Shown: positions 10,945-21,825 of the stretch, piece after piece | Layout: each line of letters starts with the position of its first letter | How positions within the stretch are numbered: position 1 is the first letter of the stretch | Assembly: GCA_029237695.1 (NCBI GenBank) | Contig: CM055265.1 | Location: 119,179,078-119,243,077, forward strand | Origin: Conchocele bisecta | Taxonomy: Eukaryota; Mollusca; Bivalvia; Lucinida; Thyasiridae | Direction: 5' to 3' | Length of the DNA stretch: 64,000 bases | Position numbers and translations under genes: made by a program | Notes under the pieces: model-generated | What the model was told of the DNA's origin: nothing | Seen by the model: the letters and a program-made list of their open reading frames with translations, nothing else | Database searches by the model: none

Positions 10945-12537
10945 AAATACCGAGCAAGCAAGCTTGCTCTGTCTTTGCTAGCGATGAAAAATATCAAGTC
11001 AACTTGCTCTGTCTTTGCTGGCGATGACAAATATCAAGCCAACTTGCTCTGTCTTTGCTGGCGATGACAAATATCAAGCCAACTTGCTCTGTCTTTGCTG
11101 GCGATGACAAATATCAAGCCAACTTGCTGGCAATGACAAATATCAAGCCAACTTGCTCTGATGCTTTGCTGCATGACAAATATCAAGCCAACTTGCTCTG
11201 TCTTTGCTGGCGATGACAAATATCAAGCCAACTTGCTCTTGTCTCTGCTGGCATTGACAAATATCAAGCCAACTTATAATTGCTCTGTCTTTGCTGGCAA
11301 TGACAAATATCAAGCCAACTTACTCTGTCTTTGCTGGCGATGACAAATATCAAGCCAACTTGCTCTGTCTTTGCTAGCATTGACAAATATCAAGCCAACT
11401 TTCTCTGTCTTTGCTGATGATGACAAATATCAAGCCAACTTGCTCTGTCTTTGCTGATGATGACAAATATCAAGCCAACTTGCTCTGTCTTTGCTGGCGA
11501 TGACAAATATCAAGCCAACTTGCTCTGTCTTTGCTGGCGATGACAAATATCAAGCCAACTTACTGGCAATGACAAATATCAAGCCAACTTACTCTGTCTT
11601 TGCTGGCAATGACAAATATCAAGCCAACTTGCTCTGTCTTTGCTGGCGATGACAAATATCAAGCCAACTTACTCTGTCTTTGCTGGCGATGTCAAATATC
11701 AAGCCAACTTACTCTGTCTTTGCTGGCGATGACAAATATCAAGCCAACTTGCTCTGTCTTTGCTGGCGATGACAAATATCAAGCCAACTTACTGTCTTTG
11801 CTGGCGATGACAAATATCAAGCCAACTTACTCTGTCTTTGCTGGCGATGACAAATATCAAGCCAACTTACTCTGTCTTTGCTGGCGATGTCAAATATCAA
11901 GCCAACTTACTCTGTCTTTGCTGGCGATGACAAATATCAAGCCAACTTACTCTGTCTTTGCTGGCGATGGTCTTTGCTGGCGATGACAAATATCAAGCCA
12001 ACTTACTCTGTCTTTGCTGGCGATGACAAATATCAAGCCAACTTACTGGCAATGACAAATATCAAGCCAACTTGCTCTGTCTTTGCTGGCGATGACAAAT
12101 ATCAAGCCAACTTGCTCTGTCTTTGCTGGCAATGACAAATATCAAGCCAACTTACTCTGTCTTTGCTGGCATTGACAAATATCAAGCCAACTTGCTCTGT
12201 CTTTGCTGGCAATGACAAATATCAAGCCAACTTGCTTTGTCTTTGCTGGCGATGTCAAATATCAAGCCAACTTGCTCTGTCTTTGCTGGCAATGACAAAT
12301 ATCAAGCCAACTTGCTCTGTCTTTGCTGGCAATGACAAATATCAAGCCAACTTGCTCTGTCTTTGCTGGCAATGACAAATATCAAGTCAACTTGCTCTGT
12401 CTTTGCTGGCAATGACAAATATCAAGCCAACTTGCTCTGTCTTTGCTGGCAATGACAAATATCAAGCCAACTTGCTTTGTCTTTGCTGGCGATGTCAAAT
12501 ATCAAGCCAACTTGCTCTGTCTTTGCTGGCAATGAGC
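10945..12537. repeat. Minisatellite, 40-bp unit, about 40 copies
   Basis: The unit is GACAAATATCAAGCCAACTT followed by GCTCTGTCTTTGCTGGCGAT. Variants GCAAT, GCATT, TACTCTG and GATGTCAAAT recur in groups, and several units carry the same deletion (AACTTACTGGCAATGAC or AACTTGCTGGC). Because 40 is not a multiple of 3, every frame cycles through all three readings each 120 bp. This makes spurious repetitive open frames of 60-128 residues. Degenerate units continue to about 12620. Confidence 0.97.
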
Positions 12538-12756
12538 CAACTTGCTCCATCTTCCTTTTAAATGACAAATATCAAGCATAGTTGCTCTGCCTTTGCTGGT
12601 GATTATAAATATCTTAGGTCAGCATGCCATGTTACAGCCCAGCTAGCTGTGATATATGGATTGGCACTGGAGTGTGAATCATTGTCCCAGATATTATTAC
12701 AGTTGTCCCTGCAAGCTGCCAAAGATTCCTGGTCCTCCATAGATTGTCAGAGCTGT

Positions 12757-13452
12757 ATGTGGGTGTGAGTGGAGAAATGGGGCTTATGCCATCTGTGGGC
12801 AGTCTTAGTTTTTGATTGGTGACGGAGAAATGAGGCTTATGGTATCCGTCTTAAGCTCCTGATATGTGACTCGAGAAATCAGAGTTTGTGATCAATCATT
12901 AGTGAAAATCTCGCATTTTCGCACCACAAAATAATCCCTGCATATCGGGAGCTGGATCCATCTAGCTCCTTATATGTGTCTGGAGAAATTGGGCTTACAG
13001 CATTTATGGTTGATCTAGTAGCGTCCGACATTTGACTGGAGAACTGGAGCTTATGATATTTGCAGTCAATTGAGACTTATGGCATTTGTGGTCAGTATCA
13101 ATCGAGCACCTGATATGTGACTGGACAAATGAGACTTATGGCATTTGTGGTCAATCCATACTCACTGACAAAAGAAACTGTAGTCTACAGTTACGTATCA
13201 TTGGCTTATAGAATAAATGTGACATTTTCTGTAAATGACATACAAAGTTGACAGAAGTCGCAGAGTAGAAGCTGACTGCTATCCCATATTTTCACTGTAA
13301 ATATTTTTAAAATCATTTACGGAAATATCCTCTTTATTGTGTAAGCTAGTTTTACAGGACTGTACATTTTCATTTGTTGATGAGATAGCTCCTGATAGGC
13401 TAGCTGGTCGCAAAAGCCATAACCACCTATTTCTCCAGTCACAGTCACATAT
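12757..13452. repeat. Degenerate tandem of F-type arms
   Basis: TGGAGAAATGGGGCTTATG-like segments recur four to five times (near 12770, 12820, 12985, 13040, 13120), each with a TGATATGTGACT-like joint. The inverted counterpart (TTTCTCCAGTCACAGTCACA) closes the stretch at about 13450. It looks like an old F element whose left arm was amplified. Confidence 0.6.
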
Positions 13453-13786
13453 TATAGTTCGCTGACTGACTCATCCAATTGTGTTTTAGGAGAAATATAT
13501 CGGCCAGCATCGTGACATAATATGGACAGATTCTGTTGATATTGATTTTGGTAAGGGCACAAAAATATTGTTTGATCTGGTAATCTATGAACCAAACAAC
13601 TAACTCCTGCCTCAAATATTTTTTAGGTAATTTATAAAGAAATGTTTTGTTCGCTTGTACTTATATAACAAATGTCTAGTAATGCTGGTGTTATAGTTCA
13701 CAACAATATTTTTTTTTAAATCAAATTTAAATACCTCTTTAGTCTTATTTGTGTTCTGTAAACTGATGTATTTTCAAAATGAATGG

Positions 13787-14340
13787 GTGATCAATCAATC
13801 AACCAACCAATCAACTAACCAATCAATCAATGAACCGACCCACCCATCCCCATTCATTCATTCATTCATTTAATCAGCCAATAAATCAACCAATCAATCA
13901 ACCAATCAATCAATGAACCACCAACCCACCCATCCCCATTCATTCATTTAATCAGCCAATCAATCAACCAATCAATCAATCAATGAACTGACCAACCCAT
14001 CCCCATACATTCATTTAATCAGCCAATCAATTAACCAATCAATCAATGAATCGTCCGACCCATCCCAATTCATTCATCCATTTAACCAGCCAATCAATCA
14101 ACCAATCAATTAATCAATCAATCAATGAACCAGTCGACCCATCCCCATACATTCATTTAATCAGCCAATCAATTAACCAATCAATCAATGAACTGTCCGA
14201 CCCATCCCAATTCATTCATCCATTTAACCAGCCAATCAATCAACCAATCAATTAATCAATCAATCAATGAACCGGTCGACCCATCCCCATTCATTCAATT
14301 AATCAGCCAATCAACCAATCAATCAAACAATCAATCATCA
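13787..14340. repeat. CAAT/CAAC array with 142-bp higher-order unit
   Basis: CAATCAATCAACCAATCAAT tracts alternate with CATCCCCATTCATTCATTTA and AATCAGCCAATC. The segments starting at 14046 and 14188 are near-identical, giving a 142-bp period. Open frames through it are low-complexity artefacts. Nothing is recognised from 13453 to 13786 or from 14341 to 14667. Confidence 0.95.
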
Positions 14341-14667
14341 AACCATAAATCAGCCATCAATAACAGAACTAACCCCTATATGGCCAATCATTCCATCTGA
14401 ATGTAATCAATAACAAAAGCGGTAACTAGATATCTGCTGTGACATAAGACCATTAATACAGTGGTGAAAATGGAACAATTTGGAATAGAAAATCGATTTG
14501 CAAAGAAGAGAAATAGGAATTTCCTAACGGAAAATTGCTGTTATATTAATGTGCTGTCTGAGAGAATTTCATTAATTTCATTAAAACCTAAACTATGTCT
14601 GCGAGAAAAACATTCTACATATCTGGTGATAAAAAGCATATACCCTGACTAGACTTTTTATATTGTT

Positions 14668-15420
14668 GGAGCATGCGATGGGTAATTTAACGATTGGGAT
14701 TCATCCTTACCGGAATCCCGACTGGAGACCTGGTTAAATGGCTCTCAGGTACGTCTTTGGCATTTTTGTGTGTGGAGTTGAATCTGGTTATACCCCTTAT
14801 ATGAGTAATATGATTATTAGCCAGGTTTTTTGAAAAAAAATCCAGGCTATTGGATTGGCGAAAGCCGGGCGGGCTGGGGCGGGCGGGCGGGCGGGAGGGC
14901 GGGAGCTGCGGGCGGGGGCGTGGGCGGGTGGCGTCCACAATCAATGTTAAGTTTTCGTGTTTGAGTCCATTTCTTTGTTACTGTACCACCTAGGACCACC
15001 AAACTTTCACAGCTTCATAATCAAGGGGTGCCCACCACATATCACTATCCAACATGTTACCTTTTTTTGAACTTGACCCATTTTTTCCGCGCAGTCGACT
15101 TAGCCATTTTCAATGTTAAGTTTTCGCGTTTACAATGTTAAGTTTTTCGTGTTTAAGTCCATTTCTTTGGTACTGTACCACCTAATCCAATTACTTTTAG
15201 AAGAAGGGACCAAGTGACTCTTGTGTGGTATGGACCTGGCACCAGGTCAAGTTATTCTAATTTCAGAGCTAAATATATTTTTTCTCGATGTAAATATTCC
15301 GTTCTGATTTATTTTCCACCCAGTGCAGCAGGTTAAATACGGGATCAAACTCGTTGGCCCGGCCTTAAATAACCGTAGCTGTTGATAGGCTGTTAAACAC
15401 CAATAAACAAACAAACAAAC
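14668..15420 (-). repeat. SINE-like family A, split by a GC-rich insertion
   Basis: The left part (GGAGCATGCGATGGGTAATT to ATGATTATT) and right part (TCCAATTACTTTTAGAAGAA to CACCAATAAACAAACAAAC) together equal the intact copies. The complement carries the SINE-like core GGTGTTTAACAGCCTATCAA. Confidence 0.75.
14821..15184. mobile_element. GC-rich insertion in family A (unclassified)
   Basis: About 365 bp absent from other A copies. It has a GGGCGGGCGGGC tract (14866-14930) and two copies of a 50-bp segment (CAATGTTAAGTTTTCGTGTT ... CTGTACCACCTA) at 14941 and 15128. It ends CCTAA just before T, which resembles the CTRR 3' end of Helitrons, but the left end does not fit TC. No coding frame. Confidence 0.55.
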
Positions 15421-15458
15421 TGTTTATATATGGTCTATACTAACTGATGACTGTGGGT

Positions 15459-15745
15459 GGTTGGTTGGGAGCATGCAAAGGGGTAGATGTAATGATGGGT
15501 TTCATTCTTATTCGAATTCCGCTATCTCTGGTTTAACCCTCGGGTACATTTTTGGCTTCCTTGTTACTTAACCCTTAACCCACTACAATTGTCGTCTGCT
15601 GTTGCTTTTATATCTTGCCTTATTTCTCAATAAAAACATAGTTTGACAGCACTTAATTAAATATGAAGATAGCGGTGTAAGGGTTAAGAGCTAAATCTGG
15701 TTATAGTACCCATTATAAAAGTAGTAAGCTTAGTACTAATGCTAT
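15459..15745 (-). repeat. SINE-like family A fragment carrying a T1 insertion
   Basis: GGTTGGGAGCATGCAAAGGG through CATTTTTGGCTTCCTTGTTA, then a T1 element, then AGCTAAATCTGGTTATAGTA, which is the expected continuation. Diverged compared with the 57.8 kb copy. Confidence 0.65.
15568..15687. repeat. TTAA hairpin element T1, internally deleted
   Basis: TTAACCCTTAAC...GTAAGGGTTAA with TTAA at both ends. The hairpin centre is lost (GACAGCACTTAATTAAATAT). It is inserted in an A fragment. Confidence 0.8.
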
Positions 15746-15796
15746 TACTTTAGGGAGTGGGGCGTATATATGTCTAACAAATCAATGTACCCGGTA

Positions 15797-15992
15797 GTAA
15801 CCCTTTCAAAAAGTCAACATTTGGAAACACTGTAGACCCAGATGAGCTACTCGTAACGACCGTCTCATCAAGATTTGCAGTGTTTGTCGTAAATTTTAAG
15901 ACTTTGAAACAACACCCCTTTTTCAATTAATGGAATATTCCAAACTTTTCGTGTAACAGTCCATATTATATGTTAATGGATGAAAGAGTTAA
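15797..15992. repeat. TTAA hairpin element T2, copy 2
   Basis: TAACCCTTTCAAAAAGT at left and GAAAGAGTTAA at right. The core is GTAGACCCAGATGAGCTACT with its partner CGTCTCATCAAGATTTGCA. Confidence 0.75.
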
Positions 15993-16139
15993 ATGGTAAA
16001 TTATATGAGGTGGGCTTTGAAGAATGCATAATCAACTATAATATGAAATAATGCATATTTTGAAACTTCCTATAATAATGTAATTCATGTACGTTTTGCG
16101 TGTTTTACATTATGACTGCGTTATATCATTCAACATAAA

Positions 16140-16346
16140 TGTGGCTGTGACTGGAGAAATAGGGCTTATGGGTGTTGCGACCAGTGTAGATCCAGATCTG
16201 CCTGTGCATCCGCCATTCCATCAATGGAACACTCATGATGCTTCAAGCATGGATCGTTATCATGCTACATGGGTGTGCTATTTGATCAGGAACTACACTG
16301 GTCACAAATCCCATAAGCCCCATTTCTCCAGTGACAGCCACAAATG
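16140..16346. repeat. Family F element, copy with internal rearrangement
   Basis: Ends TGTGGCTGTGACTGGAGAAA and TTTCTCCAGTGACAGCCACA. The L hairpin is reduced, and the left and right joints are brought together. An 86-residue open frame through it is a palindrome artefact. Confidence 0.8.
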
Positions 16347-16514
16347 ACCAAACATTCTAAATATACTGGTATCAAGTTCTGGGGCGACACTGTTCGTTAA
16401 CTCCATGACGTTACTATTGCTGGTTGATGACCCAGATGTTGTAAGTTCCATTTTGTACATCCACAAAGTCTGATTAGGGTGTAATCAAGGTCAATACAGA
16501 TGAATTGACTGAAT

Positions 16515-16583
16515 GGCAAACAGCATAGCTCCAGATCAGACGGCGCAGATGCGCCGTCTGATCTGGAGCTATGCTGGTCGCAA
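16515..16583. repeat. L hairpin (stem variant ACGGCGCA)
   Basis: CAGCATAGCTCCAGATCAGA, CGGCGCA, then the exact complement. Both the inner stem and the outer segment (CATAGCTCC in place of TGTAGACCC) differ from other L copies, with matching changes on the opposite arm. Confidence 0.85.
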
Positions 16584-16680
16584 ACTCCACAAGGTCCCTT
16601 TTGTCGGCATATTTAGCTGTAAATGTAGTTAAATATACTTGTCAATTATATTCACATTTGATTATTCCATGTCTGTACCG

Positions 16681-16981
16681 CTGATGGAGGGATCTTGATA
16701 TCGATTGGTCAGGATGGAGGGGATCTTCATCCTCTTGATATTGATTGGTCGGGATGGAGGGATCTTGATACTCTTGATATTCATTGGTCGGGATGGAGGG
16801 GATCTTGATACCAATTGGTCAGGATGGAGGGGATCTTGATATCAATTGGTCGGGATGGAGGGGATCTTGATACTCTTGATATCGATTGGTCAGGATGGAG
16901 GGGATCTTGATATTGATTGGTCGGGATGGAGGGGATCTTGATATTGATTGGTCCGGATGGAGGGGATCATGATATTGATTG
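16681..16981. repeat. Minisatellite, 31- and 40-bp units, about 9 copies
   Basis: GGATGGAGGGGATCTTGATA then TTGATTGGTCG forms the short unit. The long unit carries an extra CTCTTGATA. A minus-strand open frame (121 residues) reads through it and is not credible as a gene. Confidence 0.93.
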
Positions 16982-17209
16982 AATAACTTCATTATTTTAC
17001 AATGATTACAAACAAACGCTTGTTGATATAGAGATGGAGGAGTAAGGGCGGTCCTTAATGCGGGAGGAAACCAGAGTACCGAGAATAAAAGTACTTGTAC
17101 GATCCGCCAACCACCATACCATCTCACGTACTGCCCTGGTTGAAAATCGAACGTCTGTTCATGATCACAAAGCAGAAAAAACATATCTGAGCTACTGATT
17201 TTCCTGATT

Positions 17210-17268
17210 TACAATGGAGCCTCTCTAAACGGGACACTCTGGGGACTTCCAGAGAGAGTCTCCACTGT
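17210..17268. repeat. CAGTGGAACCTCT-type short inverted repeat, family P
   Basis: ACAATGGAGCCTCTCTAAAC at left and GAGAGTCTCCACTGTACA at right. Ends of the form TACAGTGGAACCTCT with TA flanks are typical of small Tc1/pogo-type MITEs. Related pieces lie at 22113, 44218, 49259, 54970 and 55128. Confidence 0.6.
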
Positions 17269-17272
17269 ACAT

Positions 17273-17462
17273 ATACCCTTTCAACACCACAGGCCTGTAT
17301 AGTGGTATTGGCAACAAGTGTGGATCATGATGAGCCGGCTTGTGACGAGCCGTCTCATCAGGATCTGCACTTTTTGCAAGTAATTTTCACATTTTTTACA
17401 ACAAAAACACCCCCTTTTTCTGAAAATCATTTTGCGACTATTGGATTGGTTGCAAAATTATT
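17273..17462. repeat. TTAA hairpin element T2, 3'-truncated
   Basis: ACCCTTTCAACACCACAGGC, core GTGTGGATCATGATGAGCCG / CATCAGGATCTGCAC, ending before the right TTAA. Nothing is recognised from 17463 to 17950. Confidence 0.75.
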
Positions 17463-17953
17463 CTTTCAAAATTAACTATAAAATGGTTGCATTATTGAAC
17501 CACATTAATGTGAGAAATAATTGGCCTTATATATGTTTCCCTAGAATACTGTCTGAATATTTAGGACTATTACGGTAATGAATTGGTAAAAAAATCCAAA
17601 AAACTTAGTGAAACATGCCCCAGGTGTGCGTGACTTATATTAGCCACCTAAGTACAGTTGCTGCCCAATACTTTGTCTCCATGGAGGATAAGTGGTGTCC
17701 TATTCCCCGTCCTCGGCAATACTAGATCATAGATTATATGAAGTCGAAGAAAGTTATCGGCTTATATTTCACAAATAGGACTCCTCTGTCATGTAATCTG
17801 CGACTGATCTGGAAAATAAATGGTTTTCCCATGCTAAACGATGGTATCCGTTGAACGGTGTCAAATCTGATTTGTTGAAAGCGACTGAATTGTTATTATG
17901 CATCACAATAATGCATATTATCCGTGGAAAATGATGGCTCTTATGTTTATCTT

Positions 17954-18345
17954 AATTGTAGTTTGATCATGCAAAGATTTGTGTTGGAAAATATGAATAT
18001 TTTGGTTATTTCTTCATAGAAGTGTAACCCTTAGACCGCTACTCACAACAATTGTCGTCTGCTGTTGCTTTTATATCTTGCCTTATTTCTCAATAAAAAC
18101 ATGTTTTGACAGCACTTCAGAATCATTTCCATTGGAAATGATTCTGAAGTGCTGTCAAAGCATGTTGTAAATTATTCTAAAGTGCTGTCAAAGCATGTTT
18201 TTGATGATAGAAATGGAAAATAGCAAATAAACAGCAGACGACAAAAACAAATAAGATAGCGGTCTAAGGGTTAATTATTGTTTGATCATGCAAAGATTTG
18301 TGTTGGAAAAATATGAATTTTTTTGTTATTTCTCCATAGAAGTGT
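17954..18345. repeat. Tandem duplication of about 75 bp around a T1 element
   Basis: GTTTGATCATGCAAAGATTT, GTGTTGGAAAATATGAAT and CATAGAAGTGTA occur at 17961-18026 and again at 18280-18345, directly before and after a T1 copy. The offset is about 320 bp. Confidence 0.85.
18025..18274. repeat. TTAA hairpin element T1, copy 3 (complete)
   Basis: TAACCCTTAGACCGCTACTC to TAGCGGTCTAAGGGTTAA. The apical hairpin is CTTCAGAATCATTTCC/GGAAATGATTCTGAAG with perfect pairing. Confidence 0.9.
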
Positions 18346-18445
18346 ATGTTTTGACCCCTCAATTGAACCATCTCATGAGTGGTGACAACATATATATCTT
18401 CGAAATGGTTCAAATGAACAGTGACAACAATTATACTTTCATAAA
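18334..18445. repeat. T3-type hairpin, rearranged
   Basis: GTGTATGTTTTGACC, TGAACCATCTCATGAG and TGGTTCAAATGAACAGTGAC are the T3 arms in scrambled, decayed form. The next 1 kb (18446-19490) contains no feature I can support; a 96-residue + frame at 18536-18826 overlaps a 106-residue - frame and neither looks coding. Confidence 0.5.
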
Positions 18446-19489
18446 ATAGGAAATGGTGAAATTCATTCAATAAAATCTTTTTACAAATGTACACCGCCCT
18501 ATGTTTAATTATTTTATTTGTGAATTATAGTTATTATGAAGTACAAAAACATATGCATGATTATTAATAAAAATGGCCCAAATGCCATGGTTTCGCTGTA
18601 TACTTGTCGGCATATTATTCTAAATAATCCCCCAGGGCTACAGATGCAAATTCCTGAAACTATTTCTACGTTATATTGCGACAAAACTGGACACTTTATG
18701 TTTGGAATTACATTACTGTGTGAAAATAACATACATTTTACTGAAAATATGGGAGGGGGCTTAACTATTAGAGACAGGGCTACAATTAGAAGAAATGCGG
18801 TAATCATATTGGTATTCAGAATGTAATTACACAATAAAGAAAGCCCTTGTCATATATATAACACAGCCATCCTAGGCTGCTATTTTTCTGGCTCAACTCA
18901 GAACTTTTATTGTAGAGTATCTGGCAGTTCCAGGAAATGAGTTTGTGACAATTTTATGGTCATGTCATTGGCTGCATTACTGGAGCAATTTGCTGGTGCA
19001 CTTACATGGGCGTTTATAATGGGCCGTAATCTGGCAAAACTGGGGCTTGTATGTGTGACCAGTTAAGACCCATACCTGTCTGATCAGGGTGTTATATTTG
19101 GCGCACACTTTTGGAGCCTGAATAAATGCAACATTTATCAAAATTCAGAAATATAAGCCAGACCGACGACCATCGGCCTGCTTCTTTACTGGGCTATATC
19201 CCGGGTATGGAAGGTGTTTGAGCCAATTCCCACCCTTAAATAAACACCGAATGTAATTGATCAGGATCTACTCTAGTCATAGAATTATCAGAAAGGGCAA
19301 GTCATAATATACACCTAAGGCAGTGGGTGGTGAGGGGGTGGGTGGGGTGGGGGTTGTGTACATATATTAATATAGCTATACCAACCGGAAATGTTTGGTC
19401 GTTTACAATAATTCCTGTCACTATGAATTTGTTGGCGTTTGACGGTCTAATTCCTGTGGATGCCCACTGCTCCACCGTCTGGGGAAGAC

Positions 19490-19790
19490 TAATGACAAAC
19501 ACTGTCGATCCAGATTGAGCTGGCTCGTTGCGAGCCAGCTCTATCTGGATCTACAGTGTTTGCAGATATTGACATTATGGTCTCACTGTCTGGAATCACA
19601 TTGTATATTCAAAATTTCTTTACAGAATTCTTATTCTAACCACCGGTACAAACACTGTAGATCCAGATTGAGCTGGCTCATTGCGAGCCAGCTCAATCTG
19701 GATCTATAGTGTTTGCAGATATTGACGTTCTCACACGTGGTATATTCAAAATTTCTTTACAGAATTCTGAGACTAACTACAGAAGTAAGG
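19490..19790. repeat. Tandem duplication (about 152 bp) of an L-like hairpin unit
   Basis: AACACTGTCGATCCAGATTG, AGCTGGCTCGTTGCGAGCCA and TTCAAAATTTCTTTACAGAA recur with the same order at 19497 and 19649. The hairpin core AGCTGGCTC/GAGCCAGCT resembles T2's AGCCGGCTC. The second copy has a short deletion. Confidence 0.85.
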
Positions 19791-20024
19791 TTGCTAATTT
19801 GGTATTGTTGGACTCGTGTTAATGACTGGAACTTGGTCATTATCATAAGGAAACCGCAGTCGTATTGTTGACAAATAAGATTTATCTCGCAACTCATGGG
19901 CGTCGCCATTACCCAAAATCAAAACAATAGACCACGTAATTCCCACACACTGTGGGTCTTGTTTATAGGGTTGAAAAGGTTCATAACGTTTATCTTTAAC
20001 GTTGAATGTTTTCTGTATTTTCAG

Positions 20025-20097
20025 CTTGAGAACATCACTTCGTGTTTGACCTTCCTCGGCAACCTTGGAGTCAACCTAGATGGCATCACTGCTAAAG
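20025..20097 (+). CDS. NAV: Neuron navigator exon, middle of the CH domain (partial gene)
   Basis: Internal exon of 73 bases with acceptor TTTTCTGTATTTTCAG and donor AAAG|GTAGGC. It starts in phase 0 and encodes LENITSCLTFLGNLGVNLDG then ITAK, plus one base. NAV proteins (vertebrate NAV2/3, fly sickie, worm UNC-53) are large cytoskeletal proteins acting in axon guidance and cell migration, with an N-terminal calponin-homology domain. This segment matches the stretch before the last CH helix (an EN-D-CL-FL-GVN pattern). Joined to the 25808 exon it gives AK-D-IKDGNLKAILGL. The preceding CH exon is not in the upstream 20 kb and must lie outside the window. Identification rests on remembered family sequence. 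Confidence 0.88.
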
Positions 20098-20337
20098 GTA
20101 GGCTGTGTACCGATCGCTCGCTATTCACATTTGTCCACCCATCGGCACAACTAACATGTATAATGGGCCTACAATAATGTCTTTCGGGCAACCCAACATT
20201 ACCTACAGAGCTTTTGATAAGTTTTGTATGTAAAGAGCATTATACCCTCATATTTCAAATTCAATGCATATTTTACATTTACAGATGTATTATTATTGAT
20301 TTCCTACCTTATTAAATAGGGAACAAATGATCTGAAA

Positions 20338-20395
20338 AAAGCAAACATTCAACTAAGTAAATTTCAACTTTATTACAGTATTTTGAAAAGTTGAG
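20338..20395 (-). repeat. Family N fragment
   Basis: AACTAAGTAAATTTCAACTT then TATTACAGTATTTTG matches, in reverse, the arm of the elements near 39.0 and 52.3 kb. It runs into an E fragment. Confidence 0.6.
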
Positions 20396-20541
20396 CATAG
20401 GCTGCATATGCAGCTATGGTCAATAAATGTAAATCCAATAATTGTTTACAAGAAAACATTGTTAATGTGAAATTTTCAGACTATCATAATTTTGCACTTA
20501 CAAACATTTTAGTCGTACGATGTTTAGTGAAACAGGCCCCT
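20391..20541. repeat. Hairpin MITE, family E (right half)
   Basis: TTGAGCATAGGCTGCATATG to TTTAGTGAAACAGGCCCC. The left arm is missing. Confidence 0.8.
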
Positions 20542-20825
20542 GGAGTCTATCCGTTTTGACTGTAATGTGCAGATTGATTGCTTTGTTTTCTACTTCTTAT
20601 AGCCCTGAAATCAAATTTTCAACAAGAACATACCAGTTTGGCATGTAAAACTGTCTAAAATAAAAAGAAACATGTTTTGCCCCGCTAAATAGCCATGTAT
20701 TGCCGAACTTACAAATAGACACATGTATGTATTCAGTCTGTCTGTTATTGAAGCTACCATTCATGAGATTTTCATGAATCTCCTCAGTTCACCACTATTG
20801 ATTCAGTTTTTATGAACACTATCTT

Positions 20826-21345
20826 GGTGGGGGCATTTAGTGTTACCCTTATCCATCCGTCACCAACCTTGTAAGTCGTAAAACTTTTAAACCGTAATAG
20901 CTACAAACCTGGAACTTGGTATGTAGCTTCCTTATGATGAGTAGATGCGCAAAGTTGATTTCGATTTTTGATTTGACCCCCAAGTCATGGATTATCTCCC
21001 CATTTTTTACTTAGAATTTGGCAATTGTGCCTTGTAAGTCGTAAAACTTTTAAACCATACTAGCTACAGACCTGAAACTTGGTGTGTAGCTTCCTTATGA
21101 TGAGTAGATGCAAAAAGTTTATTTCAATTTTTGATTCGACCCCGGGGTCATGGATTATCTCCCCCTTTTCGACTTAGAATTTTCCAAGTTTGGCTTGTAT
21201 GTCGTAAAACATTTAAATACTAATAGCTACACACCTGAAACTTGGTATGTAGCTTCCTTATGATTAGTAGTTTATTTAGATTTTTGATTTGACCCCGGGG
21301 TCATGGATTGTCTGCCCTTGTGGACTTGTGGAAATGTTGCCTTGT
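20826..21345. mobile_element. Element O-type with three 163-bp tandem units
   Basis: The unit contains TTGTAAGTCGTAAAACTTTT, GAAACTTGGTATGTAGCTTC, TTGATTTGACCCCGGGGTCA and TGGATTATCTCCCC. Units begin near 20869, 21032 and 21195. Same style as O1 at 7.7 kb (CCCCGGGGTCA shared). No open frame of note. From 21346 to 21825 I see only a 60-80 residue + frame with no recognisable domain. Confidence 0.8.
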
Positions 21346-21825
21346 TTATTATCATAGCGATATGTGGGGCATCCGTGTTATATGAACACATTTTCTAGTT
21401 TTGATAATTTCCGTAAATAAAATTGACAATTGACATAACTTTCAGAATTTAATTCAGCATGTGCTCTGATATTTTCATCACCTTTCGGCCCTTTTTACAG
21501 AAGATATTCTCATTTACGATATAAGGTCGAAAATATCATACACACATACTGGTCCATATTGTTTGGTGACGGTCTGTGCATATTCAGATCTGGGTCTTTA
21601 CTCACTATGGTATATCCTCTCGAAACTGGAATATTATGTCTGGGTTCATGGTTATCTATGTCTGATTATAGTGTATGTTCATGATTGCAAAGGAGCCATA
21701 CAGAAATTGGAGTGCTCCAGTATGGTGTCTAGGTCTCTCAGATCCAAGGGGAAGATTCAAAGGTTTGGTCCCGTGTCCCATGAAAGTGAATGGGGGATTC
21801 TTATATTCTAAGGGACTTAACTATC

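Noticed and set aside
11600..12375. Repetitive open frames (MTNIKPTCSVFAGDDKYQANL type)
   Set aside because: They are the 40-bp unit read in three successive frames; any stop-free unit gives this. No start or splice evidence.
10945..12537. CRISPR-like appearance (regular repeat array)
   Set aside because: There are no unique spacers; the 40-bp units are contiguous and all alike. The context is a eukaryotic intron, so it is a minisatellite.
13490..13550. Exon-like segment between TTTTAG and GTAAGG with an open frame (EKYIGQHRDIIWTDSVDIDF), considered as the missing upstream NAV exon
   Set aside because: Its only open frame ends with one spare base; joined to the phase-0 exon at 20025 this gives GCT TGA, a stop. 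The peptide also does not resemble the CH domain.
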